Origin: an uncultured Phycisphaerales bacterium
GTDB lineage: Bacteria; Planctomycetota; Phycisphaerae; UBA1845; Fen-1342
Length of the DNA: 64,000 nt
Assembly (NCBI GenBank): GCA_903914415.1
Contig: CAIWOY010000152.1
Span: forward strand, 37,584 to 101,583
Direction of reading: 5' to 3'
Part shown: positions 24,884 through 32,685 of the stretch, in pieces
Layout of the letters: each line of letters begins with the position of its first letter
Numbering within the stretch: position 1 is the stretch's first letter
Position numbers and translations under genes: made by a program
The notes under the pieces: model-generated
What the model was told of the DNA's origin: nothing
Database searches by the model: none
Seen by the model: the letters and a program-made list of their open reading frames with translations, nothing else

Positions 24884-27409
24884 ATGTTTGAACGCTTCAC
24901 CGATCGTGCCAGGAAGGTCATGGCGCTCGCCAACCAGGAGGCCCAGCGCTTCAACCACGAATACATCGGTACCGAGCACATCCTGCTCGGCCTGGTCAAG
25001 GAGGGCTCCGGCGTCGGGGCCAACGTGCTCAAGAACCTCGGCGTCGACCTGCGTAAGGTCCGCATGGAGGTCGAGAAGCTCGTCAAGAGCGGCCCCGAGA
25101 TGGTCACGATGGGCAAGCTGCCCCAGACGCCCCGCGCCAAGCGCGTCATCGAGTACGCCATCGAGGAAGCCCGCAATCTCAACCACAATTACGTCGGCAC
25201 GGAGCACCTGCTGCTCGGCCTGCTCCGCGAGCAGGACGGGGTCGCGGCTCAGGTGCTCATGAACCTCGGCCTCAAGCTCGAGGAGGTCCGCGAGGAAGTC
25301 CTCAACCTGCTCGGCGCGGGCGTCGAGGGCGAGGAAACCGCGGCGGCGGCGGCGGCGCCGGGAGAGCCCGCGGCCAAAGGCGGCCGCAGCAAGACCCCGG
25401 CCCTCGACTCGTTCGGCCGCGACCTCACCGAGCTGGCCCGCGAGGGCAAAGTCGACCCGTGCATCGGTCGGGTGGCGGAAATCGAGCGCGTCATCACCGT
25501 GCTTTGCCGCCGGGTCAAGAACAACCCGGTGCTCCTGGGCGAGGCCGGCGTCGGCAAGACCGCCGTCGTCGAGGGGCTCGCCCAGAAGATCGTCGCACGC
25601 CAAATACCCGAGCTGCTCTACGACCGCCGCATCGTGATCCTCGACCTCGCCCTCATGGTCGCCGGCACCAAGTACCGCGGCCAGTTCGAGGAGCGCATCA
25701 AGGCCGTCATGAACGAGGTCCGGCGGGCCCGCAATGTGATCCTCTTCATCGACGAGTTGCACACGCTGGTCGGCGCGGGCGGGGCCGAGGGCGCCATCGA
25801 CGCGTCCAACGTGCTGAAGCCGGCGCTGTCGCGCGGCGAGATTCAGTGCATCGGCGCCACGACCTTCGACGAGTTCCGCAAGTACATCGAGAAAGACGCG
25901 GCCCTGGCCCGCCGCTTCCAGCCGATTCACGTGGAGGAGCCCTCGCTCGAGCAGACGCTCGATATCCTGAAGGGGCTGCGCGACCGCTACGAGGCGCACC
26001 ACCGCGTGCAGATCACCGACGCCGCCCTGCGGTCCGCGGCCGAGCTGTCGCACCGCTACATCACTGGGCGGGTGCTGCCCGACAAGGCCATCGACGTGAT
26101 CGACGAGGCCGGCGCGCGCGTCCGCATCAAGAGCATGACCCTGCCCCCGGACCTGGCCGACCTGGAGCGCGAGATCGAGCGCGTGGGCGGCGAAAAGGAC
26201 GAGGCGGTCAAGAGCGCCGACTACGAGCGGGCCGCCGAGCTGCGCGACCGCTGCGAGACGCTCCGGCTGAAGAAGGAGTCCATCCAGCGCGACTGGAAGA
26301 GCGTCGCCAAGGAAACCGAGGGCATCGTCGACGAAATCGTCATCGGCGAAGTGGTCAGCCGCATGACCGGCATCCCGCTCACGCGTCTGGAGAAGGAAGA
26401 AGCCTCGCGCCTGCTCGAGTTGGAGAAGGAGCTGCACAAGAAGGTCATCAGCCAGCACGAGGCGATCAGCGCGATCTCCCGCAGCGTGCGCCGCAGCCGC
26501 TCCGGCCTGAAAGACCCGAACCGCCCGATGGGCTCGTTCATCTTCCTGGGGCCGTCCGGCGTCGGCAAGACGCTGCTGGCGAAGACGCTCTCCGAGTTCA
26601 TGTTCGGCGGCGAAGAGGCGCTGATGGTGATCGACATGTCCGAGTACATGGAGAAGCACAACGTCAGCCGCCTGATCGGCGCCCCGCCCGGCTACGTCGG
26701 CTATGAGGAGGGCGGACAGCTCACCGAGCGCATCCGCCGCCGGCCGTACGCGGTCGTCCTGCTCGACGAGATCGAGAAGGCGCACCCCGACGTCTTCAAC
26801 ATGCTCTTGCAGATCATGGAGGAAGGCCGCCTGACCGATTCCTTCGGCCGCCACGTGGACTTCCGCAACGTCGTCCTCATCATGACCAGCAACATCGGGG
26901 CGGAGCGGATCATGAGCCAGGACCCGTTCGGGTTCATGAAGCGCGACGAGAACGTCTCGTACGAGAAGATGAAGGACATGCTCATCTCGGAGCTGGAGCG
27001 GCACTTCCGCCCCGAGTTCATCAACCGCATCGACGAGCTCGTCGTCTTCCACAAGCTCACGCGCGACGACATGCTCCAGATCGTCGACCTGGAGGCGGCC
27101 AAGGTCGCCGCCCGGCTCAAGAGCAAGGGGCTGACGCTGGAGCTGACCGCCGAAGCGAAGGAGTTCCTGGTCACGCAGGGCACCGACGAGAAGTTCGGCG
27201 CCCGGCCGCTGCGGCGGACCATCTCCACCAAGATCGAGGACCCGCTCAGCGAGGACATCCTCCGCGGCAAGTACGTCGGCAAGCAGATCATCCGCGTCAC
27301 CGTCGAAGGCACGGGCGACGAGCGCCGTTTCGCCTTCGAGGGCGCCGAGGAGCCAACCAAGCCGCCGGAAAAGGCCCCCGAGCCGGTCGGCACCGCCGAA
27401 GCGACGTAA
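24884..27409 (+). CDS. clpC: ATP-dependent Clp protease ATP-binding subunit ClpC
   Basis: 841 residues, usual for ClpC. ATG 24884 gives [16 protein letters not shown], the standard N-terminus. Order: two Clp_N repeats (1-145, each with [14 protein letters not shown] or [14 protein letters not shown]), an Ala/Glu linker, AAA+ domain 1 with Walker [14 protein letters not shown] and Walker [17 protein letters not shown], a UVR/M domain ([20 protein letters not shown]), AAA+ domain 2 with [14 protein letters not shown] and [16 protein letters not shown], and a C-terminal ClpB_D2-small region. It unfolds substrates for ClpP. In Bacillus ClpC degrades arginine-phosphorylated proteins, which is notable because a YwlE-like phosphatase lies 10 kb upstream. 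No ctsR, mcsA or mcsB is in the window. Confidence 0.97.
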   Translation: MFERFTDRARKVMALANQEAQRFNHEYIGTEHILLGLVKEGSGVGANVLKNLGVDLRKVRMEVEKLVKSGPEMVTMGKLPQTPRAKRVIEYAIEEARNLNHNYVGTEHLLLGLLREQDGVAAQVLMNLGLKLEEVREEVLNLLGAGVEGEETAAAAAAPGEPAAKGGRSKTPALDSFGRDLTELAREGKVDPCIGRVAEIERVITVLCRRVKNNPVLLGEAGVGKTAVVEGLAQKIVARQIPELLYDRRIVILDLALMVAGTKYRGQFEERIKAVMNEVRRARNVILFIDELHTLVGAGGAEGAIDASNVLKPALSRGEIQCIGATTFDEFRKYIEKDAALARRFQPIHVEEPSLEQTLDILKGLRDRYEAHHRVQITDAALRSAAELSHRYITGRVLPDKAIDVIDEAGARVRIKSMTLPPDLADLEREIERVGGEKDEAVKSADYERAAELRDRCETLRLKKESIQRDWKSVAKETEGIVDEIVIGEVVSRMTGIPLTRLEKEEASRLLELEKELHKKVISQHEAISAISRSVRRSRSGLKDPNRPMGSFIFLGPSGVGKTLLAKTLSEFMFGGEEALMVIDMSEYMEKHNVSRLIGAPPGYVGYEEGGQLTERIRRRPYAVVLLDEIEKAHPDVFNMLLQIMEEGRLTDSFGRHVDFRNVVLIMTSNIGAERIMSQDPFGFMKRDENVSYEKMKDMLISELERHFRPEFINRIDELVVFHKLTRDDMLQIVDLEAAKVAARLKSKGLTLELTAEAKEFLVTQGTDEKFGARPLRRTISTKIEDPLSEDILRGKYVGKQIIRVTVEGTGDERRFAFEGAEEPTKPPEKAPEPVGTAEAT

Positions 27410-27473
27410 TGAACCCCCCCTCCCTCCCAGGGAGGGGCCGGGGGAGGGTCAAAACGCCCGGCTTCTAGTCGGC
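27410..27473. repeat. Dispersed GGGAGG-type palindromic repeat, copy 3
   Basis: GAACCCCCCC-TCCCTCCCAGGGAGGGG and the following GGGGGAGGGTCAAAACGCCCGG match the copies at 1451 and 13003; the last 12 bases diverge. It begins one base after the clpC stop. Confidence 0.75.
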
Positions 27474-27492
27474 GCACTCAGTGCAGCGCGTT

Positions 27493-27520
27493 GTAGCGGC
27501 CGACCCCCGTGTCGGCCGTA
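27493..27520. repeat. Dispersed palindrome GTAGCGGCC..GGCCGT
   Basis: Base-for-base the same 28-bp unit as 6030-6057, with arms GGCCGAC / GTCGGCC. Confidence 0.75.
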
Positions 27521-27793
27521 GATCACCGGTGGATGTTTCCGCGCGGTGAAGCGCCACCAAGCGCGTCCCCGCCCGCGTACCACCGTGCCGCCCGCGCGCC
27601 GAGCTAGCCGGGACAAATCGCCGGCCTTGCCCCTTGCGGCGCCCGGTCCCCGCGGGTTATCATACACGCGTAGCCAGTACGAAGGCACTTGCGCGGGTTG
27701 CCCCTGCCCAAATCGGGAACGCGTCTCGGGGCTGGATTACGTGCATAGTGCATTGTCCCGTGTGGCCCACTGTCCCGGTAGGAGTCCTCACCG

Positions 27794-28825
27794 ATGATCG
27801 CGCCTCGCCGTACCGCGACCTCCGTGCTCGCAGCGCTAATCCTCGCAATTGGCTCGCTGCTGAGCGCCTGCTCGAAATCGCCGAACGCGACCGCCGGCGC
27901 GACGACGCCCGCGCATGTCAGCCTGCGCTTCCCGATACCGATCGTCGAGTCCGGCCAAACCACGTTTTACGTTGCCGAGGACAAGGGCTACTTCGCCGAG
28001 GAAAAGGTCGACGTGAAGTTCGCGATGGGATCGCGGGAGCTGAATCCCGTCAAAACCGTCGCCACGGGTCAGGATACGTTCGGCCTCCTGGGCGGCCCGG
28101 ACACGCTGCTCGTTGCCCGCGCCAAGGGGCAACCCCTGCGCGCGATCGCGGTCCTCCATCGGAACTCGAATTTTCCGTGCCTGCTGACGCTCAAATCGTC
28201 CGGCATCGCGAAGCTGGATCAACTCCAGGGCAAGAAGATCGGGTTCTACTACGGGCACATCTCGACGGACGTGCTGCGAAATCTGCTGCGCCGCAACCAC
28301 ATCCAGTATACCGAGGTTGATGTCGGCTTCGATTACAACCAGTTGATCGCCGGCCAAATCGACGCCGAGTGGGCGTTTACCGTGACCGGGGGCCTCGAGC
28401 TACCGGCGAAGGGCGTCGAGATCAACATCATCAGCCCGGCCGACTACGGCATCGTGACCCAGGGGTACACCATCTTCGCCACGGATCAGACCATCAAGGA
28501 CAAGCCCGACGTCGTGCTGCGCTTCCTCCGCGCCGCGCTGCGCGGCGTGAAATACACCGTCGCCCATCCGGAGGAGGCCACGAAGATTCTCCTGAAGCGT
28601 GACTCCACCTTGGACGAGCAGCTCTGCCTCAAGCGGCAGCTCGCGTACAACACCGTGACGAGCGACTCGGATGAGTATCCCCCCGGCTACATGGATCGTG
28701 CCATGTTCCAATCCACCTACGACCGCCTCGTTGAGGAGAAGGTCATCGAAAAGCCGTTCGACCTGGGCGAGGCGTACACGACTGAGTTCCTCGAGCAGAT
28801 ATACCGTAGACCGTTCGCAAAGTAG
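27794..28825 (+). CDS. ABC transporter substrate-binding lipoprotein (NMT1/THI5/TauA type)
   Basis: 343 residues, ATG 27794 with AGGAG nine bases upstream. Signal peptide MIAPRRTATSVLAALILAIG followed by SLLSACSK, a lipobox with Cys at about 27. The mature part is a type II periplasmic binding fold: ETF-like opening IPIVESGQTTFYVAEDKGYF, then VDVKFAMGSREL, DTFGLLGGPDTLLVARAKGQPL, KKIGFYYGHISTDVL and GYTIFATDQTIKDKPD. These match the NMT1/THI5-like group that binds pyrimidine precursors, nitrate, taurine or sulfonates. The ligand cannot be chosen from sequence. The ATPase and permease genes follow on the same strand. Confidence 0.88.
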   Translation: MIAPRRTATSVLAALILAIGSLLSACSKSPNATAGATTPAHVSLRFPIPIVESGQTTFYVAEDKGYFAEEKVDVKFAMGSRELNPVKTVATGQDTFGLLGGPDTLLVARAKGQPLRAIAVLHRNSNFPCLLTLKSSGIAKLDQLQGKKIGFYYGHISTDVLRNLLRRNHIQYTEVDVGFDYNQLIAGQIDAEWAFTVTGGLELPAKGVEINIISPADYGIVTQGYTIFATDQTIKDKPDVVLRFLRAALRGVKYTVAHPEEATKILLKRDSTLDEQLCLKRQLAYNTVTSDSDEYPPGYMDRAMFQSTYDRLVEEKVIEKPFDLGEAYTTEFLEQIYRRPFAK

Positions 28826-28850
28826 TGCGACGAGGTGCCCGGTTTCGGCC

Positions 28851-29588
28851 ATGATCGTTCTGCAGGACATCGGCAAGTGCTACACGTCCGCCAACGGCCC
28901 GCTTCAGGCTCTGGAGAAGGTTACGCTCTCCGTTGCGGACGGGGAGTTTGTCTCCATCATCGGCCCGAGCGGCTGCGGAAAGAGCACGCTGATCAAGATC
29001 GTCGGCGATATTCTGGAGCCCTCGCACGGCTCGGTTACGGTCAACGGATTCTCCTCGCGGCAGGCCCGCCTCAAGGGCATGTTCAGCTACGTGTTTCAGA
29101 ACCCCGTGCTGCTGCCCTGGCGTCGGGTCATCGACAATCTGAAACTCCCCCTCGAAATCCTGCACCGGCCTGGGCGCCCGCTCGCCGACCTGCTCGATAT
29201 GGTTGGCTTGCGCGGGTCTGAGCGCCTCTACCCGCGCGAGCTTTCCGGCGGCATGCAGCAGCGCGTGGCGCTGGCGCGGGCACTCTCGTTTGACCCGGCC
29301 GTCCTTCTTCTCGATGAGCCCTTCGGCGCGGTCGACGAGCTGACGCGCAATACGTTGAACGAGGAGCTCTTGCGCGTCTGGCGCGAGACCAGAGTCACCG
29401 TGCTTCTCATTACGCACAGCATCGCCGAAGCGATTCACCTGGCCGATCGGGTTGTGCTGCTCTCGAAGCGCCCGGCCATTGTGAAGCAGGTATACGACGT
29501 TCCGTTTCCGCGCCCCCGGGACAAGGCCCTGAAGGAATCGCCGCCATTCCAGGAGATGGTCCGGTGCTTGCGGGAAGAGCTGGACTAA
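28851..29588 (+). CDS. ABC transporter ATP-binding protein (NitT/TauT family)
   Basis: 245 residues, ATG 28851, 25 bp after the binding-protein gene. Walker A IIGPSGCGKSTLIKI, Q-loop FQNPVLLPWRRV, signature LSGGMQQRVALARAL, Walker B AVLLLDEPFGAVDELTR and H-loop LLITHSIAEAIHLADRV are all present. The P-W-R after the Q-loop is typical of the SsuB/TauB/ThiZ group. It energises uptake with the adjacent permease. The C-terminal 25 codons overlap the permease start, indicating translational coupling. Confidence 0.95.
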   Translation: MIVLQDIGKCYTSANGPLQALEKVTLSVADGEFVSIIGPSGCGKSTLIKIVGDILEPSHGSVTVNGFSSRQARLKGMFSYVFQNPVLLPWRRVIDNLKLPLEILHRPGRPLADLLDMVGLRGSERLYPRELSGGMQQRVALARALSFDPAVLLLDEPFGAVDELTRNTLNEELLRVWRETRVTVLLITHSIAEAIHLADRVVLLSKRPAIVKQVYDVPFPRPRDKALKESPPFQEMVRCLREELD

Positions 29589-30328
29589 GACCGATCCTCG
29601 CCCCGGCGATTACGCTGGTGGCCCTATTGCTGCTTTGGGAGGCGGCGGACCGTGTGTTTCACTTCAACGTGATCCTCCTGCCGTCCCCGTCCGAGATTGC
29701 TGTCGCCGCCTACGAGAACTTCGGCCGGCTCCTGAAGGAGACCGGGATCACCATGTTCGAGTCCGTCATGGGGTTCTTGCTCGGTAGCGGCGCGGCGTTC
29801 CTGCTCGCTATCGTCTTCGTCCACTCGCGCCTGACCCAGGAGGCCGTCTATCCGTACGCCGTGGCCCTCAAATCGACCCCGCTAATCGCGATTGCCCCGC
29901 TGCTGGTCCTCTGGTTCGGCAACGGCGTGCTTTCGAAGATCGTCATGTCGGCCCTAGTGGCGTTTTTCCCCGTGCTGGTCAATGCTGTGAATGGCCTGAC
30001 CGCCGTCGATCCCGAGGCCCTCGACCTGATGAAATCGCTCTCGGCCTCGCGCTTCCAGGTGCTGCTCAAAATCCGCATTCCCAACGCCGCGGGTTACATC
30101 TTCGCCGCCCTCAAAATCGCCAGCTCGCTGGCGGTCGTAGGAGCGGTGATTGGAGAGTTTACGGGGGCGTCTGTCGGCGTTGGGCACCTGATCAACACCT
30201 CGTCGTACTACCTGGATATCCCGTTGATGTTTGCAGCGATCGGGATGATTTCCCTCGGCGGCATCCTATTCTTTGCCACAACTGCCCTCGTCGAGCGGAG
30301 GGTCGTCTTTTGGTCTGCAACTGTCTGA
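29564..30328 (+). CDS. ABC transporter permease (NitT/TauT family)
   Basis: 254 residues from GTG 29564, supported by AGGAG eight bases upstream, overlapping the ATPase gene by 25 bp. Six helices, starting with ILAPAITLVALLLLWEAAD. The cytoplasmic EAA-type loop reads DPEALDLMKSLSASRFQVLL then KIRIPNAAGYIFAALKIASS, which docks on the ATPase. Together the three genes form a complete importer. No substrate-specific enzyme gene lies next to it. Confidence 0.92.
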   Translation: MLAGRAGLRPILAPAITLVALLLLWEAADRVFHFNVILLPSPSEIAVAAYENFGRLLKETGITMFESVMGFLLGSGAAFLLAIVFVHSRLTQEAVYPYAVALKSTPLIAIAPLLVLWFGNGVLSKIVMSALVAFFPVLVNAVNGLTAVDPEALDLMKSLSASRFQVLLKIRIPNAAGYIFAALKIASSLAVVGAVIGEFTGASVGVGHLINTSSYYLDIPLMFAAIGMISLGGILFFATTALVERRVVFWSATV

Positions 30329-30371
30329 CCGGTCGCGCTGCCGCCCTCTACAATCGAAGGACGGGAAGCTC

Positions 30372-31577
30372 ATGATGTGGAGACACAGGGTTTCATTGGA
30401 CTCAAGGGAATACCTCGACGTCTTGAGCACGCGAGCATACAACCGCCTGCCCGTTGATGGCGTTCAAATATGTCTTTACGACGAAAAGAAGAACGCGCTT
30501 GTCGGCATGGGGGGCGCCGGCATTGTCAAAGGCAAAAACTCACGTGACCGCTTTCGAATCGAAAGGCAGCCGCATCTCGTTGACATTCTCACGCCCAGCT
30601 CGCGACCTCCGTTGGCTCGCGAGGCCGCCTCCCTGCCAGCACCGCCCATTTCTGGATCCTCACCCGCAGCATTGGATCGGGCACGCAGCACCCGCGCTAT
30701 CGGAGAGTTCTCCCCCACAGCATCGCCCCGAAGGCCCCTCTACCCACTCTGGATCGCAAAGGAACTTCTAGCACCTCTTTGCGACGCGACGATTTCGCAG
30801 CAACTTCGAGAGCTCTACGAGAGCGCCGTCAAGGACGACGGACTCGATCCGCCACCGCTTTGCGAGGTCGTTCCAGCGCGCACGGTACGCCAACTGCTTC
30901 ACGATGAGGACGACGTGCTCGACATGGCAACCCTGGCCAAGGCAGACGGTCACTGGGCATGTGGTATTTGGAACGTACCAGAGCGAGTCTCACGGGGACT
31001 ACTGACTCTCAACCGAAGCGCGCACGTCGAGGGGGCCACAATCCGCGAGATAATAGCGTTCCCGCTAACGTCGCCGGGCGACGAGCGGTTCTTGGGTCTC
31101 ATGGTGCTTAATAACTGGACGGCCGCAGGCGAGGATCAGCGGGAGACACTTGTGCTGTTTGAAGAGGCCCTGAGACAACGCGAGGCAATTTCACAGTCCG
31201 TGGCGCAAGTCACGCACCCTCTGTTGAACGGACGCGGAACTCGTGTTTCCGTGCAGATCAGACCCGAACGGGTGTCCGAACCCACGGGCCCAGCGACGGC
31301 CGGTACATTTATGCAGGCCGTCCTTGACTATGCGCTCTTGTTTGGCGCCGTAGTCCTGGTCGCGGGACTTACGGCCGGCTCCTTCCGGACTTTCGCCACC
31401 CTGTGCGCCATTACCGGCACGTTCTACGTCAGCTCCTTGTTCATCAGAAGAGGCGCTCAGGCCAGTGGAGTCGGATTTCAAGCGGCCGGCATGTTCGCTG
31501 CTGGTCTACTGCTGATCTATGAGCTATTTCATGTGCTTGCTGTACTTCTAGCCAACGTCCGCGGAGCAGTTCCATGA
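30372..31577 (+). CDS. Unrecognised protein with cytosolic N-terminus and C-terminal membrane helices
   Basis: 401 residues; start at ATG 30372 (ATG also at 30375) after GGGAAG. Residues 1-75 look like a compact alpha/beta domain (EYLDVLSTRAYNRLPVDGVQ, ICLYDEKKNALVGMGGAGIV), then a Pro/Ser/Arg-rich stretch (95-150). Residues ~155-310 hold a second alpha/beta domain ending in REIIAFPLTSPGDERFLGLM and VLNNWTAAGEDQRETLVLFE, which by pattern could be GAF-like. Three hydrophobic segments follow (about 330-350, 352-370, 375-398), the last reading AAGMFAAGLLLIYELFHVLA. Codon use is less GC-biased than its neighbours, suggesting transfer. Its stop overlaps the start of the next gene (ATGA). No family is certain. 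Confidence 0.7.
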   Translation: MMWRHRVSLDSREYLDVLSTRAYNRLPVDGVQICLYDEKKNALVGMGGAGIVKGKNSRDRFRIERQPHLVDILTPSSRPPLAREAASLPAPPISGSSPAALDRARSTRAIGEFSPTASPRRPLYPLWIAKELLAPLCDATISQQLRELYESAVKDDGLDPPPLCEVVPARTVRQLLHDEDDVLDMATLAKADGHWACGIWNVPERVSRGLLTLNRSAHVEGATIREIIAFPLTSPGDERFLGLMVLNNWTAAGEDQRETLVLFEEALRQREAISQSVAQVTHPLLNGRGTRVSVQIRPERVSEPTGPATAGTFMQAVLDYALLFGAVVLVAGLTAGSFRTFATLCAITGTFYVSSLFIRRGAQASGVGFQAAGMFAAGLLLIYELFHVLAVLLANVRGAVP

Positions 31578-31918
31578 CGAGGAATGTTAAGAGACTGTGG
31601 TTTATGGCTGCCGTGGTCCTCGTCGCCATCCTTGTGCTCGTCCTGGAACGGATGCCAACTTGGATCGCGCCGTGGGGTAACAACACTGTTGTGAAGGTCG
31701 CCGAGTGCGCTCTTTTGGCCATCATAGTCGTTGCGTGCGGCCTGGAACACATTGCGCAATTCGTGCTTCTCATCCTTGACGGCCCCTCTAAACGCGTTCC
31801 GCGACGGAATGAAGGCGAGAGTTCGATCAAGACAGTAGCACGGTTAGCCGTCTGGGTCTGTATTGGCTCAATGCTGGTCTATACCGTTTGCGTGTGCGCG
31901 CTCCGTCAATGGGGATGA
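31574..31918 (+). CDS. Small three-helix membrane protein, partner of the upstream gene
   Basis: 114 residues, ATG 31574 overlapping the previous stop by four bases, so the two are surely co-translated. Helices: LWFMAAVVLVAILVLVLERM (8-27), VVKVAECALLAIIVVACGLE then HIAQFVLLIL (38-68), and LAVWVCIGSMLVYTVCVCAL (90-109). A basic loop (DGPSKRVPRRNEGESS) separates the last two. No family recognised. It shares the lower GC bias of the upstream gene and probably forms a membrane complex with its C-terminal helices. Confidence 0.65.
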   Translation: MTRNVKRLWFMAAVVLVAILVLVLERMPTWIAPWGNNTVVKVAECALLAIIVVACGLEHIAQFVLLILDGPSKRVPRRNEGESSIKTVARLAVWVCIGSMLVYTVCVCALRQWG

Positions 31919-32381
31919 GCACGCAGCAGGGTGCGCCCGACTCAACGCAGACACGTTGGCCGCCTCGTGGTTGAGGGCACCCCGCCACTTTCTGGACGCG
32001 CTGTGCGTCCGATACAGCAGCGCGGATAGCGAAGAGGGGCGAAACGCTCAACGGCGCGATTTCGTGGCTTGGTCCGCATGATTGATGTTTACGCGAGAGG
32101 CCCGCAACGAGTCGAGACGGTGAGTCTTCATTCGGAGCCCCAGCCCGCCAAACCCCAACAATCTCGCCCACCCGCCGGCAGAATCCGCTTGTCTCCAGGA
32201 ATCTCCGCCAACCCCGGCGGCGCGCCTTGCCTCGCCGCGTTTTCGTGCTAGTAATCCTAGTATGCCCGCTCCGCGCCCCGCTCCCTTGGTCCCTCGGCCC
32301 CCTGGCCCCCGTTCCCCGCGCGCTTCCCGTCCCTCGGCCCCTCGCGCCCTCGAGCCCTCGACCCCTGTTTCACCATGTTTC

Positions 32382-32429
32382 AAGATTGCCATTTACGCCC
32401 CACACAAACATGACATTCTTGGCAATCTT
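32382..32429 (+). repeat. Covarying hairpin repeat, copy A
   Basis: AAGATTGCCA (32382-32391) pairs perfectly with TGGCAATCTT (32420-32429) around a 28-nt loop containing TTTACGCCCCACACAAACAT. Copies B (32548-32595) and C (59614-59661, reverse) have the same loop length and core but different stem bases. Confidence 0.7.
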
Positions 32430-32547
32430 CGGCCTGCGTGCTCCAATGCCCTGTATTATTGGCCACTCACCAGAGCCTTGGCACAGTTGGTGCCCTTGGC
32501 GCTCTCGGCGTCCCCCGTCGGCCCCTTGGTCCCTCGGCCCCTTTCTC

Positions 32548-32595
32548 AAGAGTCTCATTTACGCCCCGTGCAATCATGATACTCTTGATACTCTT
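32548..32595 (+). repeat. Covarying hairpin repeat, copy B
   Basis: AAGAGTCTCA (32548-32557) pairs with TGATACTCTT (32586-32595) with one mismatch around a 28-nt loop that starts TTTACGCCCCGTGCAATCAT. The 3' arm is preceded by a tandem copy of itself (GATACTCTT twice), so two alternative pairings are possible. Confidence 0.7.
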
Positions 32596-32685
32596 CGGCT
32601 CACGGGCTCCAAATCGCGTTTTTATTGCCCCACCCCGATACCCTTGGATCGCCCGCGCCCCCGCATCCCCTCACCCTCCCGCCCA

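Larger units (their letters stand above)
27410..27793. other. Intergenic region with two dispersed repeats
   Basis: 384 bp between clpC and the ABC-transporter operon. It holds a GGGAGG-type repeat directly after the clpC stop (27410-27473) and a GTAGCGGCC palindrome (27493-27520). The remaining ~270 bp show no gene and no TPP, FMN or other riboswitch pattern that I can recognise. The operon promoter should lie here but no good -35/-10 pair stands out. Confidence 0.6.
31919..32685. other. Large intergenic region with tandem hairpin repeats
   Basis: 767 bp between convergent genes. Bases 31919-32261 show no recognisable feature. From 32262 to about 32650 there is a duplicated ~165-bp unit: a C-rich tract (CCCTTGGTCCCTCGGCCCC, seen at both 32283 and 32523) followed by a hairpin and the shared tail CTTCGGC..GGGCTCCAA/GTGCTCCAA..TATTATTG/TTTATTG. 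Confidence 0.65.

Noticed and set aside
24818..27052. 744-codon open frame antisense to clpC
   Set aside because: GC-rich genes often leave long open antisense frames. The translation is a His/Asp/Val/Leu-rich text with no domain, whereas the plus strand encodes complete ClpC.
27521..27793. Possible TPP riboswitch before the THI5-like transporter
   Set aside because: Searched by eye for the CTGAGA and ACCTGATC-like conserved parts; neither is present in the right order.
32262..32650. CRISPR-like array
   Set aside because: There are only two units and they are not equal-length repeats with unique spacers; the pattern is a tandem duplication with hairpins.
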